Source: Casuarius casuarius (lineage: Eukaryota > Chordata > Aves > Casuariiformes > Casuariidae). Taken from it: DNA of 64,000 nt. The DNA lies in the NCBI GenBank assembly GCA_003342895.1, contig PTFA01000302.1, positions 1,041,364 through 1,105,363 on the forward strand, in the 5' to 3' direction. The notes under the pieces are model-generated. The model saw nothing but the letters and a program-made list of their open reading frames with translations, was not told where the DNA came from and did no database searches. The position numbers and the translations under genes were made by a program. Positions 25,401 through 39,214 of the stretch are shown here, one piece after another. Position 1 is the first letter of the stretch. Each line of letters opens with the position of its first letter.

Positions 25401-28400
25401 CCAGCACAGCAAGAAATCATTCTTTGAAAGAAACGATTATGATTGACATGAAACTCTATTACAGTGGGAAATGATCCATAATCCACACTGGGAAGTTCAA
25501 GGAGGGATTACTAGATTTTTACGGCTTTGAACTAAAATTGTTATCATCTATAAAACCACTTAGAGTCTCTGAAAAGCTGTTTTAAATCCCCATAACAGGC
25601 TGCATGTTTGGTCAAGTCTAACCGAACAGCTGAAGTGGGAAAAGTGTGTGTCAAAAGGGGCTAACATCATCATACTGTCCCAAATGATGTTTACTGGCCA
25701 CTTTGAAGAGCAGGAGGTATTAGCTGGAGTTTTGAAGGGTCCTTTAATGACAGCCTGATGAAAGGGTAAATTACATTCTCGGCTTTTTGGTTTCAGGATA
25801 TGGATATTCTTCTTCAGCTGTTTCCAGATTTCATGAACCCTGTCTCTATATAAATAGCTTTCAATGAGGAAGCAAGCCCACCTCAGCAGCAGTATGGGTT
25901 TGTGCTGAATGTAAAATCTGAGTCATCACACAGAAGGGATCCTACTCTAGGCAGTTGACCAACCTAACCTGATCAGATGAGTGGGCTGAAGTGGGAAGAG
26001 GGTACTTTTTATCATCTTTTAAGTCCCCAAAGCTCCATGCAGAAATGCCCAGCTCTTCACAGTAGATGAGAGGTTACCTTTAAAGCAGCTTTTCCATCTT
26101 GGGCAGGGGGTGACAGAGAAGTGATCCAAGGAGCAATAAAAGACAATACTGACAGGCAGAAAGCCTCAGGCTGCTGGAGAAGGTGTCCTGCTGTCCTCTG
26201 CTGCTGCTGACCATGCCTGAAAGCCATCACGCTGGACATGCTGAGGCTTTGCTCCCTTGGGTGTTCATGTGATAACAGCGAGAGTAATGGCACAGCATGT
26301 TTTCTTCTTCAGAGTCAGTAGTGCAGAGTTTAGCCAATTCAGTGAGGCAGGCTGGGGGCAAATATCATATATCTGTTTCACTATCAGGAGGTGCAAACCA
26401 GAACATCCTTCTAGCTTAATCTCAGCAAGCATTGGAAAGTGCTGAGTGCTGCTGAAACACTTTCAAGAGTATAAACGTTTTCACTGAAATGGACTTTTAA
26501 CAAAGATACATATTTTCACTAGAACTGGTGATATGAGAAAATAAAATTATTTTTCAAATAAGAATGCCTGTGTGAACATTTTACTGAGAATATTAACAAA
26601 ATGTTTTTTGAAATGTGATTTTTATCAAAAACAGACCATACCATTGGAATGAACACAGCAGCTACAGAAAGACAAATTATAGTAATCACAATTGCTACTA
26701 GATTCAGCACTGATGACTAAATAGAGATTTCTATGTCTTATAGACAGTAATAGCAAATTCTCCCTCTCTGATAGTTTGACCAAGAGAGGTGGAGGAGGAA
26801 AAATATGAAGGAAGGTAAAGAAAAAAATGCACACATCACAAATTTTGCTCTCAGTAAAATGTGTAAAAATAGCTCCTTCTTACTCAGCAGATCTGTCAAT
26901 GAGTATAGCAGAATTTGCCTGCATACGCTTCAAAAACAAGCTCTGCTGACCCCACAGAACTAGCAAGGCTACAAATGAGTTGTGTTCCCCAGCAAGAAAA
27001 GTAAATGGCTGTTAATGACATCTGTGAAAATTGACTGAAGGTACTGGGGTCATATATGTGTCAATAAGGCAAGACACAGAGATAATAGGTTTGCAGAAGT
27101 ATAATTTGGGTCAGCATTTGGCCTTCAGAGGTATTATTTCTGCTGCCAGCAGCAGAGAACAAGACGAGCACACACTTTTTACTAAAATACTTTACAAAAA
27201 TACCGCAGGTACTTTCCAATTGAGGTTTTATTTTAGGAAAGCATAAAACCATTTTTAGTATAAATATTTCAGTGGCAACACTTGAAAAGAAATGAAAGTC
27301 ATTCTTATGCTTCAAAATGAATACTTTGATCAATTTTATGACATGTCTGAATATACTTTTTTCCTGCTGCTTTAATTTTTTTTTCTCTCATTGTCTTGCC
27401 TCTATTTACTCCCTCCAACAGAAGAAAAAAGGAGGACTAGAAGAAGCAGGAGGAGGCTTTAGAAGGATATTCCTGTGTTCTCTTCTTCTGTTTTTTCAAA
27501 GTACAAAATGGGAGATAAGTAGAAATGGACAAAAGTTTTGAAGCATCAAAAATAAAATAGAGAAGTGGACTTTCTTTCAAAGCTGAAATGGAACAAAAAT
27601 GTAGTTAAAATTAAATCATGAAGATCCATTTCTCTAGAATTTCTGGTAATAAAAAATTAAGAAAATTTCAGAAAGATTTTTTGCTCATCATATTTTCTTG
27701 AGAAAGAGCGTTGATTTTTAGCCCGCCAAAGAGAAAGCACCAAGCCTTGCTTGCAAGAACAGTCAAAATAAAAATAATATAACTTCTATAGGACAAATAT
27801 ATTTGCTGCAGAAATCACTACGGACATGAATGAGGGACCTTTTTGCAGTCATTTTTCAAAACAGAGAGGACTGTGCTAGCTATCAGGTGCAGTGCCTTGC
27901 TAATGGTGCAATAATGCCTTTTTTTCCCACTTTTTGCACAGTTTATCCAAATACTGCTTCTTCTGGGTTGCCATACAAATTACAAAAGACTATTCAACAG
28001 CAGGCTTTCACACTTATATTTGCTTCCCTTGTCAAAACAAGTTACTTCTCCAGCAGTCCTGGCTATTTAACTTACGCACCAGATTGTCTGCTACGGCTCT
28101 CTGTAACTCATTGACAATCCCCACTAGCCTGCGGCTGGCCTATAACACACTCTCTGAGACGACGAGACCTCCAAGTAGCAAGGTTAGCTCTCTCAGGAAA
28201 CATGCACTTAATTTCACCTTTCACTGAGCTTGTGGCCCACACGCGTTATCAGACATGCAACACTGATGCATCTAGAAAGGTGCTCTTTTACTCATGGGTC
28301 TAAACTATACTTCACTTACACTTCTTATGCAAACTGTGCAAAAGGGAGTTAGGCCATTAACATTTAGACATAGGCATAGGTCAGTCCTCTGGCTAGGTGC

Positions 28401-28759
28401 AGCCTTGCAGCTGGAATGCCAGTGCCTCTGCTGCTAATTAAATCTAAATGTCTCCTGCTGATGTCCTATCTTACAACACCCTCCTCCCTTGTGCTCTAGG
28501 GAGATTTTTAAATTGTAGCTGAAAAGGCTTCCTCTTTCATCTCTGACACTGGCTTCTGAGAGTAAGAATATCAGTCTGAAGCAAAAATACACTATTTTTG
28601 CTTCTAGCTTAGATTTTTCTTACTAGTGTCTAATCTCTACTAACCATCTCACAGCAATTTCACTTTCCCAGGCCAGTTCCACATAGTATCTGTCACTGAA
28701 CCCATATGATTTTTCCCCTCTTTTGACTTCTCTTTTGTAGCTTCCAGAATTCACAGGAG
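22421..28759. other. unique intergenic DNA, no gene recognised
   Basis: AT-rich, with a 14-A run at 23,365-23,378 and a purine-rich stretch near 27,420-27,455. Open frames reach 140 codons (22900-23322 plus) but overlap antisense frames and lack recognisable domains. A short palindromic word at 23,812-23,825 resembles the centre of sauropsid palindromic elements but is too short to call. Confidence 0.65.
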
Positions 28760-29180
28760 TGGCGGTAAGTTGTTTCAGCCATTGATTAACCTCATTTAAA
28801 AATGTGTGCCTTATTTCTGCTTTGAATTGGGTTACCTTCACCTCCTAGCTGCGGAGTCATACACTTTTGTGTGTTAGAAATTTCCATTCTCCGTGCAAAA
28901 AATTGTACATGGTGATCCCAATATCTTTTTTCTTCCAATGTGCTTTACAAATCTTTGTTCTTGTAGCTCTTTTCTGACCTGTAGCCTGCTGACATCTTTC
29001 CTGAATTGTGGATGCAAGAACTAGACACAACATTTCAATCGAAAATGGCTACTGTATGAACAGAGGAAATACAATCTCTCCCCTCCCCTTCGATAGCCTA
29101 CCACGCAAACTTATGAAGATTAGATCAGGCTTTGTCAATATAACATCGCATATGTCTCCTGCCAGTCCACTTTAAGCTGT
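28760..29180 (-). mobile_element. ancient CR1/L3-like LINE fragment
   Basis: Several landmarks of old CR1/L3-type LINEs appear in the right order on the plus strand, which is their reverse complement. AAAAATGTGTGCCTTATTTC lies near 28,797. TGTAGCTCTTTTCTGACCTG is near 28,963, then TTGAATTGTGGATGCAAG and AACTAGACACAACATTTCAA up to about 29,040. ACAGAGGAAATACAATCTCTC follows near 29,060, and an ACATCGCAT core near 29,143. These correspond to the end of ORF2 and the 3' region. The element is on the minus strand and is much more diverged than the CR1 at 52-53 kb, so it is old. No reading frame survives. Confidence 0.7.
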
Positions 29181-31599
29181 GTTATGCTGTTAATAATGTC
29201 TCTGCAGTATGAGGAGTGCATATTCTCTGTTTGCGAGTATGTAGTTTAACTGCGTATGTTAGAACATTAGCCACCTGAATTCTCATATCTAGTCATGGGT
29301 GACTAACTCACCTGCTCTGGAAAGCCTTTTCCTTAATTAGGAGAATTGCCTCCTAATTTTGACACCTTTTTTTACTAAGCAAAGGGGACACCCTGTTGCA
29401 TCTTCTTCTTCTTTGTTCTTTTACCATTATCTTTTTCTATAGCCCTGTTCATACTTTCCGCTGAAAATTGTAGATGACCTTTTAGCAAAGTCAGCCTACA
29501 GTTGGAGGGGCCTACTCATGTTTGAAACCATGTAATCAGAGCTGCTCATTAGTTATGGTTAGTCAGACAGAGAGACTAAACCCAGTTTTGTAACAGAAAG
29601 TTCTACGATGTTCATCTGTGCACCTCTGTGACACTGTCATACTTCTTCATTTAGCGATGTTTGTAGCAGGTTCAGTAACTCACAGCTGAGCTAAAGCATG
29701 CTTCTCAGACATTTCAACTTTAAGGAAGCCTTCCAGGTCTGAAAAGACTGTATTTATCTTCCTGGCTTACCTCTAGACAGCATATTCTGTATAATTTCAC
29801 CCACTAATTCCTACATCAAGGCCATAACTTCTATTTTAGCTACGCCCTGTATTTAAAAACTTCTCATGCTCTTCACTTAAATTTTCCAAGTGCAGATGTG
29901 CTAACAAACTCATCTTCCTAAATTCTTCTCTACCTCATCTGTGCTTTCATGATTAGTTACACTCCCTGTTAAAGTGTGACACTTATCTACAGCGCTATAT
30001 TCTTGTAGCTGCTGCCTCTAGTTTGTAGGTGTTGCTGGGCTTTCATTATCTTGTTTCCTCACCCATGCTTGAACAAGTGTGCATGTGCCTAACCTAACAT
30101 ATGAATCATGTCTTTCTTAACTCATCAGTGACTATAACAGACTGCAGCAGCCAGCTTAAGCATTTTAGGCTGTTCTGGAGGATATCTAATGTAGGCATTG
30201 CTATTTGCCATGCAGTATAACATGTAGCAAGCTTCTATAACGTAGTGGTAGCATGGGCAACTTCATTGATCTCAAGGACAGAGGGAACCTTACAGTCAAT
30301 AAGACTGACGCTCCACGTGAAAACGATATACTTTCTTCTTCCCTGTCTGCCTCACAACAGTTAAATCGTTCCACTTGTCACAGAGCTTAAATAAATGCAC
30401 TGTGCCTAGAAATAGTTGTGGAGCCTGGTAGACTGAGATGTCTATTCCATGTATCAATAACTAAAACTACCTGTGTGTATTCTCCAGTATATTGCAATTA
30501 TATACAATACGAATACACCCGGGTAAATGCCCATAGAGTGGGAGCAAAGAATCTCGTGTAGGTTGTGATGAATAAGCACACATTTGGAGCTGCCAATTAC
30601 ATTGTAACTGGATGGTTTTGGCAAGAGAGTGCCCCAGATGGAACCTTGAATTCTGTTGATAAAAACATAGCTATCTCCTCACGCAGGGATGGGTACGCTG
30701 GGAAGAGAGGTCTGACAAGCTGTTGTTAACATCTTGCTGTAGTGAAGAATCCTCAGATGAGCTACAGAAAAAAGAAGAAAAAAGGTAGAAGAAATCCTAG
30801 TTAGTATGATTATGTATGATTATAGGATCACCTCAAATTTTTTTTTTATTAGTTGGCCTTTTGGTTAATACAGTTTTATATGCTTCATTTAAGTAGTGAC
30901 CTCCCATAAAACAGTATTCATTTGAGTGAATACATATCATGTAGCAATGGAGATGATTTTTAAGTTTGTTCATGTAAAAAAGAATGCAATTAGATTGCCT
31001 AATAAATGGCATTTTATGGAACAATAACATTACTCTAAACAGAGAATCACAAAGCGTCTTTGTCTTTGAAAGTTCAGTGTACTTTATACCATGTTTTAGA
31101 TAATGATCCAAATTTTCCACTGAGGTAGTCTCAGTAACTTCATATAGTCACATCAGTAGAAAACTTAGTCCTTGTTTTTATAGATATGGTGGCATTTAAA
31201 TGTCATTTATATGATAATAGTATTATGATAGTTCCTTCAAACATGATAGGCCATCTACAGAACAAGAATTGCAACATTACATGCTATTGTATTTTGTATA
31301 CTGTGTATTGTACATATGTATATGTATATTGTATATACTGCTATGTTGCACTAGACACTGTACTATACAGAAGATTGTACGTCTTAAGAAGAATAAACTG
31401 AAAAAGAGGAAATACACTGATCTGATCGGAAAATATCCAAATACTGCTGCAGAAACAGTTATAAAAATAAGTCAATGTTGTTTTCAAATGATGTTAGAAC
31501 ATGTACTAGATCCACATTCTAAATCTTCCAGAGAGCTTTTAAGGCTGCCACTACCAAGTTATCCAAGTACCTCTCATCTTTAATGAACGTATCCTCGCA
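29181..31599. other. unique or unrecognised DNA
   Basis: Pyrimidine-rich on the plus strand around 29.3-30.1 kb, which might be further decayed LINE sequence, but I cannot match it to a family. A TATG/TGTA-rich stretch lies at about 31,295-31,350. Frames are at most 95 codons. No gene is seen. Confidence 0.55.
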
Positions 31600-31755
31600 A
31601 TTAGCCTGTGCAGGAAGAAATGGATATTGTCCCTCTTTCACAGCTGTGGAACACTGAGGCACAGAGATTAAGGTATTTATCCAAAGCCACATAAGAAATC
31701 TCTAACATAGTACTGAATTTAACTCACATACATTGGGATAACAAGACCCTCTTTC
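31600..31755 (-). mobile_element. MIR-like ancient SINE
   Basis: The plus strand reads as the reverse complement of MIR. TATTGTCCCTCTTTCACAGC near 31,626 is followed by GGAACACTGAGGCACAGAG near 31,648, ATTAAGGTATTTATCCAAAG near 31,667, CCACATAAG, and a region matching the MIR head (TACTGAATTTAACTCAC). The matching order covers the core and most of the body, so this is the best MIR copy in the window. It is on the minus strand. Confidence 0.75.
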
Positions 31756-32985
31756 TACCTTTGATTTCTCTAAATACTGACTATGCACATGATGTCAGGG
31801 AGAATCGCATGCCTCCTGAGAAACATGAATTTCTTTCTTTTCCAGTTATCATGGCTGCACATCACATATGTACGTATGAGGTAGGCAGCCAACTGCAAGT
31901 CTATCCCTGCTTCTTCCTCCTTCCTTTTATTCTTATATCTTATTTCTGGGACATGTTTTTAATCTCATTTTTGTGGGGAAACTTTTGTAGAGTATGAATG
32001 TGGGTGAATTTAAAACTCAGAAGATATCATATGCTTGTTTCAAGGCAGGCTCTTTTTTGCCAGGGCAGTCTTTTTTGTGATTCAGGTTCATCAGCTATTG
32101 CACAGCAAGAAGGTCCATACAACAAATTAAACATACACAAATGCACATATTCAGAACTGTCATTTGGAACTCTCCCTTCATATAAACAACACATTAAAGA
32201 AATGGAGACTAGAATTAGTTTTAGCACTCTGGGTAAAACAAGCCCTACATGTAAATCCTCCAATACTTGCTACACTGACCATTCAGAATTTGTGTAAGAA
32301 AGAAAGTGTAAGGAGATGTTCTTTGTAAAGATTTAGAATGAGGAAATGAGGAAAATTTTATGGAGCCAAGAGGAAGGAAATGCAGATTAAATATCAGGTG
32401 AATATGTAGGATACCGGCTGCAATGTTATACCTGTGAGATTTGCTTCAATAGAAGAGAACATGAGAATACCAAGAGTCTGCCAGTCACTACGTCCTACTG
32501 GCTTTTGCCAGTGTGGCAGCCTACACTGGTATGAAAAATGGTAAGGCTGCTTTACAAGCTCATGCTGCCATAGGATGCCATAAAGATGTTATACTTTCAC
32601 AGTTGAGAACTAGTAAAAGTGTTCAGTTCTTTGCTATGTCTCAAACTTTCTACTCACTTCTGGTTACTTTTTTCCCAAGAGGGTGCTATTTTGGGGGAGC
32701 TCCGTATGTTACTGTATACTGCCTAATTGCTTTACCCTGTTTCTGGTGTGTCTTGGCTGACACAAGACAAATGTCCAAAGTTTTGCAGAGGGGGTTCCTG
32801 CACAGCATGAAGGAGAGAGAAGAGGAGAGGAGAGAGTGGCACCTCAACAGGTTGCAGGAACACAGTAATCTTGTCCTTTCAGGTTAGAGATGGAGGCAAG
32901 TTATCTGGGCTTTTCTACCATTATAATCATTCTTTCCTAAATCATCTTTCCAAACTCTCCTGGTCTTGTCTTGTATGCTTTTGCT

Positions 32986-33010
32986 TCAACTCAGCTCAGC
33001 TCAACTCAAC
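32986..33010 (+). repeat. (TCARC)5 pentamer repeat
   Basis: Five tandem pentamers: TCAAC, TCAGC, TCAGC, TCAAC, TCAAC. Confidence 0.95.
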
Positions 33011-36000
33011 TTATATCATATATTTACTCATATTATAACTATAAGCTGAACAGGTGAGCCTTTCTCTGGGGGAAAGCAAAGAACTAGCCCTAAGTGGTCA
33101 TGAGGAGAGCAATGGATATACGATTATTTGCTCATAAAGACTCAAAACCCAAAGGCCTTAGTGTTTGCAGTGTTGATCACACAGCATGGCTGAGTTTATA
33201 GATTTCTGAACTATTATTCTGAGATGCTACGCTACTAGAAAATTAGAGTTTGCATGTGTACATTGGAGTAGGTTAAAGCTAGCAAATCATTATTTGAATT
33301 GGGCTACTATGTAACTCTTGGGAGATGCAATGAAATGTAGCTGTAGAGTTCTTTAGTGCAGCCACTTAATGCAATATGTGCATTAAAAATTATGAAAGGT
33401 TTGCTGAAAAATAGCTCAACCAGGGAAAAAAACACATTTGGTTTTCCCATGAAGCTGCATTAAATTCAGAAGCAATCTGTGCTAATGCATCTCATTTTCC
33501 TACCTGTTTCTGGATCTATTTATAATGTAACCCTGTGGTATTCTGATGGCATTTTAGCATATGGTCTGAATTTCAGACTTCCTGCATCAAAACTAATATA
33601 AGAAGACTATGTTAGAAGTTTGGTAATGGCTGTGAGCAGAATTGACTGAGTTATTCATTACAAAGATGTTGTATGAGGAATATAACATTCTGTGTTTCTG
33701 AATTGTCTTGTGAACAACTCTGTGTTGTATTAATTTATTCATTAAGCATAGCTCCATGTACAGCTTGTGAAACAATTTAAGCCTATGATTTGTTTTCTTC
33801 CTTTGACCATTCTGGGCCAGTGCAGCTCGCCTTGAAATGAATGAGATATTTCCATTCATTGTGTGCCATGTGTGATATGTAATTGTCCTCTTGGTGAGTG
33901 GATGTCATTGTTTCTGCTCACTGAAATATTTAAAAAATAAATTTAGAAAAGTAACTGAAGAATACTCTTGTTTATACGTGAATACACTCATTTATATGCA
34001 AATAAAGATAGTTGTCTGAAAAGAAAAGCTATTCTGAGTCATTAATATAAACAAAAAAACTGTTCAAACCAATAACCAAGAATCTCAGTGAAAAAGCAGA
34101 ACTGCAGTCACAGTCACACTGAGCAGCACCTCAAGGTGCACATGAGCCTTCTGAAAACACTCCCTGACCATCCCAGCAGCAAACTCTCACAAAAATATGC
34201 CTTTGTGCAATTAAGGTGGAAATATGAAATCACACAATCCTACATCTCAAAGTTACAGTGTCTATGAAGTTACTAGCTTTTGCCTTTGCATTTTTCATCT
34301 CACTGCACCTGAACATTGAAAGCCATTGCATAATATTGTTGCTTAATGTATGGTTGTTTTTCTTGGTTCATGACACAGAGACTTTAAAATTATACACAAG
34401 TAGCTTCCATGTGTGAATGACAGCCATTTAAATACAGGCACAAAGTATTGAGAGCTTGATGTCTCATACACTTTCTGAGTTATAGCAGCTCTTATGGTAG
34501 TGCCGTCTTTATTTTTGTTGGCTCATTTTCATAGCTATTTTCATTCCTCTACTGTTCTGCACCATGCTGGGAAACAGCCTTATAATAGGATGATAAAAAT
34601 GTAGGATACTAGAAGGTAAAGACTGTGACACAAAGCAATGTGTTTCAAATGCTTGCCCACCTCTAGTATCCAGCACTTCTGTGACTGCAGTCACTGGAGA
34701 TACATGAGGACAGGGTTTGACATAAGGATTTTCAGGTGACATTTTCAAAAACATTTAGCATTGCCATTACAGCAAATAGCACAATTCTCATTTTTACAAC
34801 TGACTTCTAATGAAGCAAGCCAAGTTCTTTACTGAATGCATTTGCGAATCTCCTTTGTAACTTCAAACGTATCACTGTGTATACAAAATCAATAGCAACA
34901 GTAGTAAACGTGGTAGCACGATTAATAACTTGAGAGATACTTTCTCTTGCAGGTTTGTGGGTGGTTGCAAAGCTTGGTTTGATTTTTTTGGCTACAAGGA
35001 AAGCACCTCTAAATGGTAAGCCATTTCTCTGGTTTGCTTTTTATGCGTTACTATACAAATGGGAAACATACAAAAAAAGGATTTTTCTTTTCAAGACATG
35101 TAAAAGCAATCTGCAGAAAAGATGTGCCAAGATTTAAGGTAGCAAAATAGCAATGCCAAATTTTAAATGTATGAAATGGCAATATTTGTAAGGCACTAGT
35201 ACTACTGATTACCTGACAGCGATGTGGAAGGTGCCACAGTGAATGTCACATGAAGCACTTAGACTCTGTTATTCTACTGAAGAGAGTGAACTCCGCGGGC
35301 AGACTTTGGATCCGATTCTGATGTCGCCAAGGGTTTTAACACATGGGAGGTCAGTGGAGACACTCCCCACTGTTTCAATAGAAGCTGTGATAAATATTAG
35401 TTGTCACTATAATGCCAGTAGGCATCAATTCTGCTATTACAGCATTATGCATCCAAAGGTGGTTTACATACTCGTCTACAAAGGTGAGTATGACAGCTAC
35501 ACCATATATAATTGAATAGACCTATCCCTTGTATTACAGAATTACTTGCCAAACTTAGTCAAACTAGAGTTCAAAAGGAGTTAACAATGCTCAAATCTTT
35601 CCATGATGAACTTGCTGTTTTCAGCTGTTTATAGGAGTTTGTTTTGAGAAGCTTAAATTCTTTAGGTAAATTACTGATTTCTGGCAGGACTTTATCAGAA
35701 AAGTTCATAGGATTCAGCCAGCCTTTGAGGCATTATACAGTTCTTCCTCTATCCTGCAAGATATATCATTAATTGAAATGCCAAAATTAACCTGTGCTTT
35801 TTCATCAGTCCCAGGACAAGAACTGTATTATTTTTCTACCAAGTCCTAGATTTATTCCCCTATATCTCCATTTTGTATGATCTCTCTAGAGTACCCTGCT
35901 ATGGCATTTTTACTTCTGCATACTAGCAATTCCACTGCGTACAAGATTCAATGGACTTGTGTCTTGTCTGATTTATTAACTAGATTCAAGTGCAGGCCAT

Positions 36001-36330
36001 TAATCAGAACTGGGGAGATATCCAAGGAATTTGCACAATCTGTATGCATAGTACATCCTGAGGAATAATTTAAAAGGACTGTAATTCATTTCAGCACTCT
36101 GTTTTCAAAGATGCACAATGTCCAGACAGCGGCTTGGAAAATGGCAGCAAGAGTCCTGCTGGACACTGATGATGAATGGGAATGTTTTCCTCTTTGTGGA
36201 TTTTCTCAGATAGTTGTCTGCAGGTCAAAAACTCTTTGAAGCCAGGTGGTTTTGTTTAGCCTATGAAAGATTCCACTCTTGCCTTTTCCGTGGTGTTTCG
36301 TGTGGCTGTATCTATGAAAAGTACTAGAAC

Positions 36331-36350
36331 AATTTGTCTAAAGACAAATT
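36331..36350. repeat. 9-bp near-palindrome
   Basis: AATTTGTCT at 36331-36339 and its exact complement AGACAAATT at 36342-36350 are separated by two A residues. It is a near-palindrome of 20 bp with no neighbouring gene. Confidence 0.85.
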
Positions 36351-39214
36351 TTCCAAAGATGAGAATTATCAGCCAGCCACCTTGACCAATAAATTAGTGG
36401 CTTCAGGCTCTCTTGTCTCAAATGCTTCACTGTTCTGCAGTCTTCTGCATTTTATAATTTGATGGACTAGCTTTAAACTACCAAAACATCATGAGAGAGT
36501 TTATAAATTCAAACTATGATTTTTGGATGAATGATGGTCTGACTGCATTTAGCAAAGAGAGCCGAATGCTACCTCAGTAAGCTAGGGATCTTGCATCACC
36601 CTTTCTGGCTCAGTAAGAGAAGTGAACGCTAATCACATTCCAACAAAATTTAGGAGGTGTCTGACTTTGTAACGGTTGTCTAAGAATTGCGAATTCTAGT
36701 TTACCTCTTCAAATCACATCAGTTTTGCATTGCAGCAGTAACAACTGCTACTGAGGATAATTTTCCTGGGTAGATGCAGAACCTCTCTCTCATTGGCAGC
36801 ACAATTAAATTGTCTTTTTGCAAAAGGAGCTGTCATTTGATAAGCTTCCACATAGATGAAAAGTTCCATTTCAATTTCATTGCTCTCAAGTGCCAAGGTC
36901 TCAGTTCAGAGTATTAGCAGTCAACACATGCCTAGTGAAACGCAGCCTTCATTATGCCAAGAAACACTCTTCACTGTAGTCCCCCTCCTGTCTGTCAAGG
37001 AGTTGACATAGTGCATAGGCCTATTTGCTTTCTCTGTGCTTAATAGTTCAGTTCACTTGCTCACCCCAGCTTTTCACCCTCCTATGCCAGAGAGGAAATC
37101 TTGTTTGCCCTGGTTTGGTCTGGTCCAGCTGTTGTCCTTTCAGAGTTACATCTTCACACTTATAGATCTGAAATGTCATCTTCTTCCCCTGTCTACTAAG
37201 CCAGGCACAGGCTACTCCATAACCAAGCAGTATTTCTTCCTGTTCAGAAGACCAGGATGATAGGATTTGTCCAAACTGGTAACTATTTTCAATATACAGT
37301 TTCAGTTGCAGTTAAAACCCAAACTGCAAATTAAAGCTGTAGGGCCTTTACTGAGGACGTAACTGATTTCTGGTTTCAGGCTATCTCTAGGTGTTCAAAA
37401 CCAAAACTCTTTTACCCAAGCATGAAAACAGTACGAGACATAATTTATTTTCCTGAAATTATGATGACAGATAGCAAAGGATACCGAAGTCCCAAATTCT
37501 CCTTTTCCTTAAAATTATAGAAAATAAAACCACCTACCTACTCCCATGCAGCTGCTATCCTGTCATCCGGTTTCATCACTCAAGGGATTTCCAAGGCTGA
37601 GTTGGAACAGAGTGCTTATATAATGGAAATTCAGAGGTGGCCAAAGCCAAGCCACGCTGTGAAAGTAAAAGACCTGCTAAAAAAATCATATGCAGTAAAG
37701 TGAGGTAACAGAAGCAGCATGACTTTCTCTTTTTTGTGGGATGTAGTCCAACATAAATGAAATAATAAAGTTTTTCTGGGGTTGCCATAGTTATGCTCTG
37801 GACAAAAACAGAAACTAAAAACAGTACCTTAAGGGAAGTTCAGTGTGAAGTCTTTTTCAGTCAGAAGTTGATAAAATAACAAGATTTTCCATAGTGGAAC
37901 TAGAGAAAAAGTTTTGATGAAAAGTGCTGATCCAGGCTGTAACAGTCTCTAATTTCAGTGGTCAGCTTGAGATTTTGTGGGAGGCTTCTCTTTAATTAAA
38001 ACAGAACAATTGTAATTTTCTATTCAAGTGATATTTCATGTATCTTGACACTGACTGATTTAATATTCTTTGATGAAGCTCACACCTCATAAGTCATTTG
38101 ACACATCTGTGGATCCCACATGCTCTCTCCTGACAGAAGGAGATTGATAGCCCTTATAGATTTTACACACATTTGTATAAATGCAGGCAAAGTTGACAAT
38201 TCTTATTTATTCTAAGGGCTGCCTCACATCTTACTCCCACAAAATGAAGGATGTAAGCATATATATACTGCAAAGAAGAGCATCTCTAAGAGAGAAACTC
38301 TGTTCAGAACTGTCTGAATCAGGGACCTGGTCAAGCCCATATAATAAACTTATGCGAAGAAAAGTGACTAACACTGCAGTGCCAAGCCCCAGTAGCTGTG
38401 CAGTAGCCACCGCCTGCTGTAAGAGGAAGTGGAAGGCAGCAACTGTTACAAAGACCCTTTCAGGACAGGAATGGCATATTAATTTCTGGTTATTACAATT
38501 TTTTTCCCTTCTCCCTTAATATTCCTCTATTCCCTGTTCAGAAGCTCAGCGTCTTGAATCTCAGGACTTCTGCCTGTGGGTAAAGACCTAAAGGTGCCAA
38601 GTAGTTTCCAGCTTTCTGGATGGAGTGTCAAGCCAGCAGCCTAGAATTAAGCCTTACTGACCAGACTGAGTCCTTTTCCCTACCATTAGAAGATAGAATA
38701 GATAAAAGACAGAAGAGTAGAAGATTTCTTCTTTTTTTCTGGAAATCTGTTACTGTATGTAGCATATCCTTGGACATAGGGGGAATGCTGCACTGGCCTC
38801 TGTGTCTCAGTTATCATTTTATATATAGTGCATCTATCATGTATCATTTTACTCCCCTGTCTAGCTCAAGAGCACTGTTGCGTTTCACCATTCCAGAGGA
38901 AATAACTTATATAATTCCTTAACTGCAAATGCTGCTGTGTTCCCCTATCCTTTATTTATTGGCTAGCAAGCTTTATGCATCTAAAACTTCAGAGCTGCTG
39001 TTTTGCAGTAAGTCAGGTTACACTAATCAGTTCAAAGAACTGAGGATATAATTGTGAATAATCTTAAAAATAAAAAAGAATTAATATTATTATTACATTA
39101 AAGAATTAATTATGAATTAGATTGTCAGTTAATTATAGGATGATATAGTTTATGCAATAGCTCTTTAAACTACCAGAGCTGAGTAATCTGGAGAAACAGA
39201 TTTCTGTATCAGAC

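Larger units (their letters stand above)
31756..39214. other. unique intergenic DNA, no gene recognised
   Basis: AT-rich. Open frames are at most 124 codons (32513-32887 plus) and carry no recognisable motif. It holds a pentamer repeat at 32,986 and an inverted repeat at 36,331, both listed separately. A segment around 35,300-35,400 weakly recalls the palindromic MITE-like repeats of sauropsids but is not called. Confidence 0.6.

Noticed and set aside
35300..35410. Possible palindromic MITE near GATCCGATTCTGATG
   Set aside because: Similarity to the family pattern is too loose and the opposite terminus is unclear.
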